Shown here in pieces: positions 34,201-46,795 of a stretch of DNA of 64,000 nucleotides. The notes under the pieces are model-generated. The model saw only the letters and a list, made by a program, of their open reading frames with translations, was not told the origin of the DNA and did no database searches. Every line of letters begins with the position of its first letter. The stretch's first letter is position 1. The stretch is from Urechis unicinctus. Lineage: Eukaryota; Annelida; Polychaeta; Xenopneusta; Urechidae. The DNA is taken from assembly GCA_034190875.2 (NCBI GenBank), contig CM067358.1, positions 50,508,843 through 50,572,842 of the forward strand, written 5' to 3'. A program made the position numbers and the translations under genes.

Positions 34201-35849
34201 ATACCTGTACATAATACCTGGTGTCGCCATATCGTTGAAGTCTTCAAAGGCGATTCACTCTGATGCAATCAGCAACCCCCACACCCCTGCCTGATAATAC
34301 ATTTCACATGTGAGTCAATTTATACTAGATTTATACCTTATAACTATCCGACCTAGTTGCCTTTTCCTCTCCTTTATTCAGCATCATAACAAGTACGTTT
34401 CCAACCTGCTTATATTGCGCAATCTCGCCGCCATACTGGTAACAAGTTGGAAAAGTGAATCGCCTCCCACTGTTAAGGTGGTTATGCATATTTACAGGTT
34501 ATTGCGGTTGCTGAAACTCATTCTCTGTAGATTACAGCGATTGCTTATTAAATTGCACATATTACATCAGGTGGACGTCGTGAAGGTAAAGTCTTACCAT
34601 CGAGTTTTCTACATTGGCGCGGCCATCCTCGAGAATCAAGAGGTACCGCAAGCTCCATCTTCTTGTAAAGAGCTAATCACAATTGCTATGAGGAGGTTCA
34701 AGATCATGATTTCGCTCACATAGCATATGATTCATAGCGAGGGAAGTATGAAACTGTAATTGAAACATGATTTTACCTGTTATGGTTAGGCATATGGCGT
34801 AGCCAGAGATCGTATCGGGTTCATAGAACCGCACCCTTACGCTACATGCGTTCATCACTCTAGCTCTGTCCTCCTACTCAGCGATGACTGATCAGTGTTA
34901 CTTAAAGCTTTCCATACTGTTGTTGCTGTACACTTATGTAATCCACAATAAATACCTCAGACGGGTAGTCCATTATGTGCTTATGCGAGAACGGATTCAG
35001 GAGTCAAACTAGACTAAATTTATTCTCGTTGTGAATAAATCAACCAGTGTGGTCTGAATCTCCATTGGTGATTTCTTACTTATCATTGTTTAGTGACAGC
35101 CATAAAATATTCATCCTACGATGCAATTACTCATCATAAGTATTTATATATCAAGATTTATCTCTAAAGATGCAATTTCGGACATTTTTGGGGGATATTT
35201 TACTTTGTTTCTGTGTTTCTGTTTATGTCAAGTTGCCAAAATGACTTTATGGAAGCCTATTCGTGGTATTGGGGACACTGTTTCATCGATTAATTACCCT
35301 TATCAGTGCATTGAAAACAGTATTGAAACTGGGTTAACGGATATATGCAAACAAGTGGTATCCGGTATTATCACCCAAAACTCTGCCCGTTTTCAGCTTC
35401 GGGTGTTATAGTGTCTATCACGTGTCATATCTGGTCAATAGTCATTCTTGGTCCTGTCAAATATAAGCTGAGTGAACTAACAAACACCATGAAAATAGCG
35501 AACTTCAACGATTGGACTCGATTTTTTTGTGGATATCACTTTCAAAGATAGCAGGGTATCATTCGGTGAAGTATTTTTCACTGCGAAATTTTCTGCATCA
35601 TTTGTATCGTGCAAAAGCACAGGCACAATGTCAATGAGACATGTATGCATTCACATAAAGTCAGTCATCTGGGAGAGTTCAGAAAAGAATGGCAGTTGTT
35701 TTTGGAGAATAGTCCACCATGCAGAAACCTATATCTTGTACTAATAGACCTCGGATCCATCAATGCTTCGGATTGGTGGCACGCAGTCGATTATTATGGC
35801 GTTATCTTGAAAACAAAGCATATTCAGGAAATTCTGTAACTAATATAAG
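34201..35849. other. Intergenic, no gene seen
   Basis: The frame at 34310-34723 is open for 137 codons but has no motif, codon or splice evidence. The other frames are short and AT-rich. Confidence 0.45.
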
Positions 35850-36195
35850 GGCTATAAAACTCCTCATAGTGGGCAACGCAACATGGACATTGTATATTAG
35901 TGGCCGGTGGAACTCCTCATAGTAGGCATTCCAACATGGACATGATATATCATTGTCTAGTGTAACTAGTGGGCAATCCAACATGACATGGTATTTTATC
36001 AGACAGTTTAGCTTTTATTGTTGGCAATCCAACATGGACATGTATAGGGCTTTTGTAAATATTCTTTGTTGGCAATCCAACAGGAACAGGATATTTTATT
36101 GGCTAGTTAAGCTCCTGATAGTGGGCAATCCAATATGTACATGGTATTTTATGGGCTCTTGTAAATGTTCATTGGTGGAATCAAACATGGATAGC
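35850..36195. repeat. ~50-60-bp degenerate tandem repeat
   Basis: GTGGGCAATCCAACATGGACATGGTATTTTAT-like units recur about seven times with variable linkers (CTCCTCATAGTG, TTTTGTAAATATTC). Spacing is irregular and the copies are diverged. Confidence 0.75.
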
Positions 36196-38583
36196 TCGCC
36201 ACACACATTGAAAATTGGCACGGCATACAATCTTGATTTGCTTATGGCGCGGCATAACGGATTGAATCATAATGTTTAACGCTATCTTCCTAATATGGAA
36301 CAGCTAAGTGCGATGTCGAATTGCCTTATGTTCTCTCCTTGGGTGCTTGGCGGAGTACCCGGCCGCTAAACTGATTCCAGCTCTCGGCTAGATAGGTCAT
36401 GGGGTGCTAATCTGAGTGCGAATATCACTGATCACCGTAGGTCAATACGACTAATGCAAGATCTAAGCTGACACTGCTTTACTTACTAAAGTGCACTTGG
36501 TTTCTTTGTTAATATGACTCATGGAGACGTCTCGCTCGTGTAACAGATGATAACTGTCGGAGTTATGGAGAGATAGTATGTTTTTCACTGCAACGAGGGT
36601 GTGTCTCTAAAATATCGTTGAGGACTAACTGTGCGTTAACAAAGCAAATCCATGACTCATATAGTGTCACATGGGTTTAAAATTATATATGGATTCATTT
36701 TGGTCTAAGGTAAGTAAATATTTTCTTCTGTGAACTCTTGACGATACCCCAGATTTTTGTACTTCGACGCAATAATGTGTAAAAACAGGAAACTTGTTAT
36801 CCCCTTGATCTGTTGATAAGCCGTCGTCTGGTCGTGTATTGACCTGTTGACGGTGTATATGTATACTTCCGTCCGACTAGGGCTACCCCTTTGTGCCCAG
36901 CACTTGACTATCGGTTACTCTGTTATTAAACTTACAGCCAGATACCCACACGGCCTCGAACACTGTCAATTGGTCACGTGTGCCCAATCGGGTTATTAGG
37001 TTATCAGACTAGTCTAATCTTGTTTTCGAAAGCTTATCTCCAATTTCAAGTCTGTTGCTTGATATTACACTTGAGTAACATCAACATTTGTCTTCTTTCT
37101 TTTGAATAGCCGCATTATCAGGTACTCGTCAATAAAAAGTTCTTGGGAACTAAATTTCTTTTCAATAGGCAAGGCAACTCGCCCCTGGTGTTTTGATGAT
37201 CTGATGCCACCTTAGGGGCGAGGGTCCGTATGGCAGAAATTGAGCGTTATAAGCAAATTTGCTCCTTCTCGCAATGCAGACAAGGGACAGTTTAAAAAAC
37301 ATAGATTTTCATATCCATAAATGTCTTACCATCAATCCTACCTAGAGTGCAACAACAGTCATACTCCCTAATCCACAGAATCGATGATATCCAACACAAT
37401 TTAAAAATTTTTGTCCAACATGGCTACCGCGCGAATCGAAAACATAAGCGATATCATAGCGTATTAACGAGAATATAACGCAATTATGTTGCATAGTGGG
37501 AGTCGGCCATGTCGAGTTTTTGAACAATGTTTCATGATGTGCCGTATTTTAGTGCTCAAACAGAACAATTAGACAAAACTGTAGTAATAGAAACAGTCCT
37601 CGTGTCATTTTGTGATATAATCTTGCATTTTGTCACAAATTGTTTTGCTTGGAGGGCTTTGGTAAGTTTTTAGCGAGTTAAAAAGTTATTCTGGCTTCGG
37701 AAGCTCCGAAATCTCGCAGGCAGCGCTTCGCCTCTACAGTTGTAAATAACGCGGCGCTGTCAGAGGCGAAGTTTCTTTGCCTAGCTTTTCAAGTACACTC
37801 AAACTGTTTCAGCTTGAGACCATCATTTTGTATCACTGTTCTGCCTCATAAAGTTATTTGAAGTAAAGGTTACTAAATCTTGTCACCATCCCAACCACTT
37901 ACCAGTTATCATCATGTGAATAGTTTAGAGCTGGACAACATGTATTGTAGTTTAGCTGACATCTTTCTTTATTATACTATAAATCAGATGTAGTTGATAG
38001 ACATACCATCAGCCACTATGTCTGCTACAGCAGTAGCTAGGTCTTGCACCGGGCTAATGTGTTAATTGTATGTAACGCCTACTGATGACAACTGCTGCAA
38101 CAACCAGTGTCATAACGAAAAAGACCATGGTTGATAATTTTGTGAAATTTGACATTTGAAATTGCATTTCTATCAAAACTAAGATTGTGCAATATCCAAA
38201 AATCGAGCAATTTATTTGACTGGTAGCATTATTACTTCTTAAGAACAACCTCATTTCCCACGATACGGGTAAGCCCCAGTTCATTTAATGACGACAACTA
38301 TAAATGTATTGTGGCAATGTTATCTTACCTCTGTCTCTTTTACAGGAACTGTTTCTGTTTGTTTGCAATGGTCAATATAGGTACAGGTAGCGATCCACTT
38401 CAAAAACAAAGCTTGACAGGAGCAAGTGTCTTAAACTTAGATGAAGGGAATCATGTTATTAACAGACTTTGTGTCTCTCTGTATAGGTGAACTCCAAACT
38501 GAAGCCTTTCCCGTATCAGACGTTGATGTGAATGCTTGCTTTCAATCAAGAGAGGAGAGTATGCTGACATCCCAGTGTCCGTC
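36196..38583. other. Intergenic upstream of the galactosyltransferase gene
   Basis: Contains one copy of a dispersed repeat (37166-37336). No other coding or structured feature is supported. The promoter of the downstream gene should lie near the right end. Confidence 0.45.
37166..37336. repeat. Dispersed ~170-bp repeat, copy 1, with hairpin
   Basis: TAGGCAAGGCAACTCGCCCC through CTTACCATCAAT matches 47277-47448 closely. Inside, CTCGCCCCT and AGGGGCGAG form a 9-bp inverted repeat. It could be a SINE or a small DNA-element relic. Confidence 0.8.
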
Positions 38584-41500
38584 ATGTCTTTAGCTGCCAG
38601 CCTACCCTGCTCCATGCTGAAGGTGCTACATAACCAAACCAGGAAGATATGGCACCTCAAGCACCTCCTCCACTACCTACTGCTGACACTCACTGTCTTC
38701 ACTATTGTCTCTATCAAGATGAAATATGACTTCCTTGACCAACATGAACAGAGACAGGTGGGTCATGGTGCATTTGGGGTCATAGTTCACTACAAAGAAA
38801 CGTTTAAGTGAATGCCATGATAATCCATAGACTAAGTTTAGCAAGATGGATTATCACATTGATCAAGTGTGTTCTGTGGAGAGCTGCTTTATGATATAAT
38901 TTACAATGATTTACAAATATGTTAAAAACATTGCTTAAAACCCTCGTCCTTAAAATACATATAGAGTTGGTTTTTGAAAAAAAGAACCGACTGAAACTAT
39001 CTTGGGTGGTAAACTATTCCATGTGTTCACAATGGATTGTTATAGCTGGTTCATCTTTATTCTGTCACATTAAGGTTTCTTCAAGTGGTATGTCCCTTAT
39101 TTCATGAGTTCTCAGATGACATCTAAATCCCTTTCCTCGGATACATCATCTAGAGTAAAATCGCCCATTCAGTATTCTAAATTTTCATTTGCCAGACATT
39201 AATGTAGTACATTTATGTTAAAAGCCCAGTGTAAAGCGGTCTGTAAGTTTTGTTGTATCCTATGCTCAGTTTTTGGTCCTCACTCTGGAGTAAAGGTTGG
39301 TATCATCTGCTAATGATTCAAGCATTATCTCAACAGCACTGTCAAGATCAATTATGTACATTGAGAAAAGAACTAGGGCACCACCAATAACCCTTGTCCA
39401 ATCTGATTCAATGCCATTTATTACCACTCTCTGCCTTCTATTGCTGACCCATTCATTTTTCAATACTAATACATTAAACGTGATGCTATGGGCAATGATT
39501 TTTTATGCAATCGGTTGATCTCTTTGAATAAACTAATTGGCTTTGGGATTCTAACAATCTCGTCAGTAAATGCTGAATCAAAGTAACCTTTAAGTAAATC
39601 TGCAGTTTCATTGTTGTCTGAAATATCAATATTGGCACTATCCAATAGAGGACATGTTCATAGAGCTCTTGCTTTTGTTATGGAGCCGTCTTGTTTGTTA
39701 AAACTACAGCGTTTTTCAAATGGTATACAGACATTGTGAAGGAATTTCAAACTTTACCAGACCGCCGTCCAGTAAATTTTGAAGAACTTACTGGACTGAG
39801 ATTTTTTTTACTGGACCAAAGTTTTGACAAACATATATAGCCACAATGTGCTTTTACAAATCCGCGTGAAATCTACTCGAGAATTTCCGGCAACCACGGA
39901 ATAACCCCAAGTCATGTCGCCTGGTGAAATGGCTAACGAACCAGCTAAAGTTATAAATATTGGGAGAAAGACGAAAAAGATACGAAACAGCGAATTCTTG
40001 GGTTTAATTTCATTTTTGAGGGGGTACTGGCATGAATATTATGTTAGAATTTATTACTGGACCAAGGACCGATGAACAATCACATTTTTTATCGGACCAG
40101 AGAAAAGTTTACTGGATGTCCGATGGGTCCTAGTCTGCGTCCCAGACTCCAGGGGTTCCGCTACGCTTCTCGCCCTAGAGTCTACAACCAGACAAGGTCT
40201 AAAACTGGTGCGTCCGAATATTCATTAGACACGTTCGTTAATCTTCGTGACCAATCAACGCAAAGGTTGTGACCCGGATTGACCTTAATTGCGCGTGTCT
40301 GGCTCATGAAACTGGCTTGGGATACGTACCCTCGGTTTTATGTGAAGTCATGTACATTGTTGTGGTTTGTGTCCAATGAGAACACATTGAATGTCTTCTG
40401 GAGTTATGGGGTGTCCCAAAAGTTTAAATTGGCACCACAACAAGCGCTTTAATCGCTTAGCTGCACGATAGTATGTTTACGTAATAGTCCAGTGTAACGC
40501 GACTGTGTGATTAATGGTGCCACTCAGCGTGAAACAACAAATCGGGGCGTAGTAGAATGTGTGCCCGGCTCATAAAAATCACTCGTCCAGTTGGACAAGT
40601 TCTTCGGAAATTGTAGAACTGACCAATGAGAGACAACGACTCAAAAGTACCCGAGAGAGACACGGCTTGTGATTGGAGCATCCCAAATCTGGGATGCCTG
40701 TCCAGTTCAAGACATTGAGGTCCCCTAGACCTGAAGGCGAGACTATTGAATATCAGTAACATGTAAACAGCGCCCGCAGCCATCAGGCTAGGGGACCTTG
40801 ACTAGACGGGTCCGGTAAACCTTCACAATGTCTGGGTATATATTTCCTTTATCCTTATATTGTTGCATGTGCAACCAGGAAATTTATGCCATTTAGAAAA
40901 CGCGATAGTATGGATATCAAACCTAGTTTGCTCAATAACATATGACTATACATATAATTTGAATGGCCTATGTTTGTGAAATGTGAAACTATCCATTTAT
41001 CTATTGTTTTGTGATATTTGATAATACCCTGGCTTTATATAAAGGTGACTACCTACCTCAGATGGTGGAATGAGGTATGTAACAACAGCTCCAGACAACT
41101 ACAGACACGACTCGACAAAGACCCACAAGCTCTACCTCTCTGTCCCTGTGTAGCTGAAGTCCCATTCTTCAAGGAAGAAAAGGATATTATTAGTAAGAGC
41201 TCATACTCTGTTGGGTACATAAAGCTGGGGACCATAGTTGAGTAACAACACAATCATGACAGGGTTGCAGATCTTCATTTGATATTTTTTCTATGTTCTT
41301 GTATATTGCTAAATAGAAGATTGTACTGGCAGTCTGGCAGGAAACAGTTGCTAGGAAAACCCTCTTGAGGAAAATCTTTACCAGCTAGATCTTTATAAAT
41401 TGGGAAGGAATCTGAGTATGGGGTTAGTATATGCCATTAAAGATGCATGTGAATGCACTGGAGGGATGTTATATCTCCAACAATTTGAATTGATTGAGAA

Positions 41501-44138
41501 TGTAAAATGGTGTTGTCATCAGCCATGTTGGAGAAGAACAGATCACACTTACCGAGTGACAATTACAAGAAAGATCTGACTGATGGGGGTCACTGGAAAC
41601 CGACAACATGTCATGCGCGTCAACGTTTGGCTATCATTATTCCTTACCGAAACAGACAAGAGCACCTAGATATACTACTGCCCTACTTACACCCCTTCCT
41701 CCAGACCCAACTGATTGAGTACCAGATCTTTATTATTGAACAGGCTAGTTGTTCTTTTTTTCAATTCCACTGATGGAGCATATCATTTGATGCATATATA
41801 TCTACTGAATAATATATAAATAATGAATGGACCACATCATTGCTGTTGCAGATGAATCCATCTATTTTCAACCGAGCAGCCTTAATGAACATTGGGTATT
41901 TGGAAGCCCAATCACAAAGCACTTTTGACTGTTTCATCTTCCACGATGTTGATCTTTTGCCTCTCGATGCAAGAAACGCATACGCTTGCTTCCGCTCACC
42001 GACTCATCTTGGTGCTTACATGAACAAATTTGATTACGAGTGAGTTAAAAAAAATTATTTTGCATAGAGAGAAGGTCTACAACCTTAAGCTAACAAGAAA
42101 TGAACAACCTGTATGTCCTTCGATGCTCCATGAAAAGCACCTTGTTCTTTTAGTGCTGTCATCAATAAGTATTGATTGATTGATTCCTGACAGGCTGCCC
42201 TATGATCGTTTCTTTGGTGGAGCTGTTGCCATAAGCAGAGAGCATCTAATTTCTATGAATGGATTCTCCAACCGCTACTTTGGGTGGGGAGGTGAGGATG
42301 ATGACACTTACAACAGGTGAGTTTCTCTTCACTTGGCCTTCTCTGGGCACCTATCTTACCTTGTATATATTAAGAAGAAATTAACGACAGATCAGTTATC
42401 TCTCTGTGTGAATGTGTGTGTGTGAATGTATGTGTGTTTGTGTGTGTGTGTAATAATATATAAAATTGATATTTATGATTTACTATTTACAGTGATTTAC
42501 AATGGTGGAGGGTGGCCAGGGCAAAAATACTGTTAGGTACATAGGTGCCCTGCCAATGATCCTCAACAATTGATTACTAATTATATAGAGTTAAAATATT
42601 ACAAAAAACCTTTGTCCATAAAATACATATCCAGTTGGTATTTAAAACTATCTTGGCTAGTAAACTATTTGCTACGGTCACAACACGATTGGAAAAGCTG
42701 TTATACTGACTGTCCACAATCCATATTCCTGTATCAGAGTGTTATGGAGAAATCTAACTATTCATAGACATCCACAACCCATTGGTAAAAGCTACATGTT
42801 CAAACATGAGGAAGACAAAGGCAACCCAATTAACCCCAAAAGGTATGTATATGGTTGACCCTCAGCTACAATATCTCAGCCTTAATGCCTTGGCGTAAGG
42901 TTAAGTTATGTTTTTTGAATCATACTTACATATATGTTTGTTATATTTCTTGCTATAGACCAGTTTCCAACATTTTTTTTGAAATTTTGATGCAATGTTG
43001 AAATATTAACATTTTCTGGAAACCGAAGCTAACATTTAAGTCTCTTAAAATATATGGTTTAAGTAAAAATGCATGGTTATTATTCCGTTTTTTTTTTTTT
43101 TCACTGGTGATAAAATCACCTCCCCAATGTGTGATGTATGTATGAGGATGTGGTGTGTGTGTGTGTGTGGTTCAGAGATATAGGCTACACATTGGATCCA
43201 GACCAGTACATGAGGGATGGAATCACTTCCATCATGTACATTAGGCACCAGCGAGATTCCTTCACCACTCACACCAGAGTGCTCGTTTCTATAGGTAAAG
43301 CAGAAAGATGTCTTGTTTACTTGATTAATTCTACCAGTAAAAAGGGTTTGTGTTTACAGATTATATCGAAGTAGCAAGCAGAGTAGCTTGAGCTGATGTA
43401 GCTCTGAGATAGCCATCTTAAGTGGAGTTTATGACTGTAAAGTGATCTGGGCATGGTCTCCAAAAGCTGTTAATGTATGTATATGTGTGTGTGATGGCAG
43501 AGAAGGAGCATCTAAGTGAATGCATTGTCAACATATCATTACCACCAACTCTCTCTGGCAACTACGTCGAATGCCTTAATGAACAAAATTATATCGACGG
43601 CAATGTTGATTGTTGCCGTGGTGATGATGGTAGGGTGAGCTGCTGCAGAAAGTCTTATGGTTATCCTTCATTCTTCAGTGCAAATAAGTAAGTTGACTTC
43701 AGGTGTATCACAGTACAGTTTTGTTTTATGTTTGGTACAACAAGAGAATGGTAAGAGAATTGCATTTTCACAATATCTTAATTAAATTACACAAATATGT
43801 CATTTATAGTAATTTAATCACATATCTGGTCTATCATTCTAATATCAAGGAGAAATTGCTATTTTTGTTTGTTCCTTAACATCTGCATGTTAGTATGTAA
43901 CCAAGTTTGATTTAATTTTGTGTTTTTTAGGGCGCCTTTTCCCCTATGGTTAGTTGCTGCATTAGGTGTGATGGTCGTTTTTGCTGTGGTGGTTGTCATC
44001 AAATCAGCCATTCGGCGGATACCAAATAGAATTAATGAGCCACCACAGGCCAACTACTTACATCTCAATAGAATCAAATCAAAATCAGCATCCCTGAAGA
44101 ACATATGTTTTAGTTGGTTGCCAGCAAGAGTGAAATGA
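38584..44138 (+). CDS. Beta-1,4-galactosyltransferase family enzyme with C-terminal Cys-rich/transmembrane extension (9 exons)
   Basis: Exons: 38584-38757, 41045-41241, ~41523-41743, 41852-42039, 42194-42316, 42738-42842, 43176-43294, 43501-43687 and 43931-44138. The N-terminus has a ~17-residue hydrophobic anchor (LLHYLLLTLTVFTIVSI), as in type II Golgi enzymes. The catalytic domain shows IIPYRNRQEHL, FNRAALMNIGYLEA, the metal-binding DVD in FHDVDLLP, FGWGGEDDD and the MFKH metal-ligand region. The family transfers galactose or GalNAc from a UDP-sugar to GlcNAc or glucose. Exon 8 adds a segment with six Cys, and exon 9 adds a strong second membrane span (PLWLVAALGVMVVFAVVVVI) and a basic tail. 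The exon 2/3 junction is ambiguous: family length favours 41523 but leaves one surplus base, while an AG at 41541 keeps phase. Intron 3 uses a GC donor. About 500 residues. Which B4GALT subtype is unclear. Confidence 0.88.
38900..39535 (-). mobile_element. Non-LTR retrotransposon (LINE) remnant in intron 1
   Basis: Minus-strand frame 39463-39266 reads NEWVSNRRQRVVINGIESDW and later MYIIDLDSAVE and LADDTNLYSRV. The last two are the palm of a non-LTR reverse transcriptase around its (F/L)ADD box. Weaker similarity continues down to ~38900, where a related segment exists at 42568-42720. The frame is broken, so this is a dead fragment inside the galactosyltransferase gene. Confidence 0.75.
42568..42720 (-). 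repeat. Second copy of the LINE-derived 3' segment, intron 5
   Basis: Shares TAAAATACATAT, AGTTGGT and AAACTATCTTGG...GTAAACTATT with 38935-39025. It lies immediately before the acceptor of exon 6 (42738). Confidence 0.65.
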
Positions 44139-46600
44139 TGACATCAGTTGCAATAATACTTGTTGTCTTGTCTTGCGTGTGTGTGGATCAGTTGGAGTTA
44201 TCACTTTGTCAGTCAACTCATGTTTGGCCTGACGTATTTCAGAGATACACGTGCTTTGGTTTGGCTCATTATATTGCGCTTTGGCCGAGTCTTTGGGTTC
44301 ATGCCCCTTTGTCTGATGAATGATTCCATTGATATAGTCCATGCTTATAAAAAAATACTACTTGGCTGTGTTCCACAAAACCCCTAGAAAATATCAACTT
44401 TGGTCTCATGTCGAATACTTGCAAGGAAGCATTGAATGTATTTCATCATGTTGTAAATTATTACAATGTCTTAAAACTATATAAACTCCTTGTCCTAGTT
44501 TTAATTGTCTTCCATTGAATAACATCTATAACTGCTTAACTACATTGTTCAACCTTAGTCATGCCCAAGGGAATTGCAAGGAGGTAGTCCGAAATGCGAT
44601 GAATCCGGGGACAAGCATATCATTACCCAAGACTTACCTAGCACCTGAGATTATATCATTTGCTGTTAATTTGGGTTTTATCAATTAAGCTGTTAATGTG
44701 ATATCATTTAAAGTTGTTTGGACATTATCCCTTAATTATTTTTTGGGGGTGACATCACTAACTAACCTAATGGGTCAAATACACACCATGTGTTTATTAG
44801 TTAGCGGCCATTACAAAAATATGTAATGGCCCATAATGCATCTTGCTGCAACCCCTTCCCCTCAGCATTATGTATTTTTGGATGGCTCGCCCTTGATATA
44901 CATAACTATTTAACCCAACTGATGGTTCAGTCCATATGTTTGACCAACATATGTATACCTGTTAACACATTTATCATATATATAAGTGTTAGAGCATTAT
45001 CAGCCTGGTATAAGTGATTTGTAATCTGTGTAGTGAAAGTATAATTTTAGTGGGTGCAGTTGGTGTGTGCTTGAGAAAGTTAGCTTCATGTTGAAGTTAA
45101 CTGTACAATACTCAGGTCATTGTTGTGTTTGCTGCCTAATATACCTGTTTATGGAAAATGTATTCACAAACCTTATTCTGCCATTCCATGTCCTTTACAT
45201 CCAATTGCTATACATATACAATCACTGTCTTATGTTCCCAAGGATACTGAATGTGCTCTGCTGATGAAGTAGACCTCATCCCTATTGCATGCAAACGTGC
45301 TTTATCGTCAGCTTTCCACTGAATGGAAATAAAATACAAACTACTTAAGAACCTCTGTTATTACAAAGAAGTATTCGTAATGGTTTAATTGAGTTGTGTG
45401 TTTTAGAGAGGTACTTAAGTGAAAGGGTTTATTGTTGTCAGGATTTCAAAATGTGTAATTGTTGAAGATAACAAAAAATTGGTATTGCTTTGAATCAGTA
45501 TGTCATTGTTGGCTTTTTTCCATAAGCCTAAAAAGAGTTTATGCGATTGATTTGTGCATTAACTAATGATTTGATTCTGTACAATAAGCAATGATGCCTT
45601 TTAGAGTCTGGTTTGTATCAGAGTGTGATATACTATTGTGAAATGTATGATGACAAATGATCAACAATTGAATGTTATTTATATTTATCACTTTGATTAT
45701 GTGGTTTCTAATTAGGGTGTTTTGCTATGTATACAGTAATTGGCTTCTATTTTGATCGTTTACCATATGTATGAAACAGTGTGTTCTAATTTTGGTGCTG
45801 CTTGTTCTGTGATTTCAATATCACTTATAATGCCACATGTTAATGATGTTATTTCTATTGTTTTATCAAGTAAGACTTAAGTTATCAGCTAAGCTGTGAA
45901 TAATCGGACTGCAGACAAAACAACTCTGACACTTAAATGATCTGAACGCACTTCTGAATGTGATGCACTGAAGACTAAAGGTGAACAGAATTTTAAGACT
46001 TGAGAGCAGTGATCTGAAGACTTTTGTTGAGGATGTATGTCTTCAGTGTAATCATTAATTAAATCCAAGGTAGTAGTATTATGTTTGCAAAGCTTATGTA
46101 GATCTATAAATTTCACTATCACTTTGACAAATTGAAGATCACATTGCTCTGTGATATGTTTTATTACATCGATGTTGTGCTCCAATCTTGCATGTTGTGA
46201 ACTGATCGATTAATAAATATACCAACTAAGCACAATGTTGATAATTTTTCAAATGGTGAATTCAACAGATAATCCTAGTTTGCTGGATAAAAACAGACCT
46301 CTTTATTTTGCAGACTGTTCTATTGTATCTACATCATACTACATATAAAGAGACAGCAACCACTTAATCATAAGCGAATCATGCTGTACTGTATACACTT
46401 CTTTTGTCATTGAAAATTATGTGACTCCCCAGTTGCCAGACTGACAGAGGGGACCAGTAAACAAAGTATAATTTACAAATAAATGGTTGAAGAGAACTAC
46501 TGATAAATATAAATGAATATATATGGCCCGGTTATCCCTACCAAGACAATAGTCCTATCTGCTTATTGCCATTGTTGTTTTGAAAGGGCCACCTGTGAAC

Positions 46601-46644
<44 letters not shown>

Positions 46645-46795
46645 ATATAAGGTGTTTGATTTTGTTTTCAGGGAACCGGTAGCTTTGGTCCCTATTTGTT
46701 GTGAATTTCATGATTATATTGTTTTCATGAATTTTTTCCCGATAGCGTTTTTACTAAACGTACAGTGTATTATTTAAAGTTGTTTCTTGTTCAAT
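44139..46795. other. 3' UTR and intergenic region between galactosyltransferase and dynactin genes
   Basis: AATAAA at 45328-45333 is a candidate polyadenylation signal for the galactosyltransferase transcript, about 1.2 kb after the stop. A TA microsatellite lies at 46604-46642. No other gene is seen. Confidence 0.45.
46604..46642. repeat. (TA)n microsatellite
   Basis: Uninterrupted TA dinucleotides, about 150 bases upstream of the dynactin start codon. Confidence 0.97.

Noticed and set aside
34310..34723. 137-codon open frame
   Set aside because: No motif, no splice structure and composition like its surroundings; most likely chance.
38536..38583. Longer N-terminus for the galactosyltransferase from a TTG at 38536
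   Set aside because: No in-frame ATG exists before 38584, and a stop lies at 38524.
39720..40130. Repeated TTACTGGACCA words suggesting another mobile element
   Set aside because: Words recur irregularly without ends, coding motifs or a second copy in the window; too weak to call.
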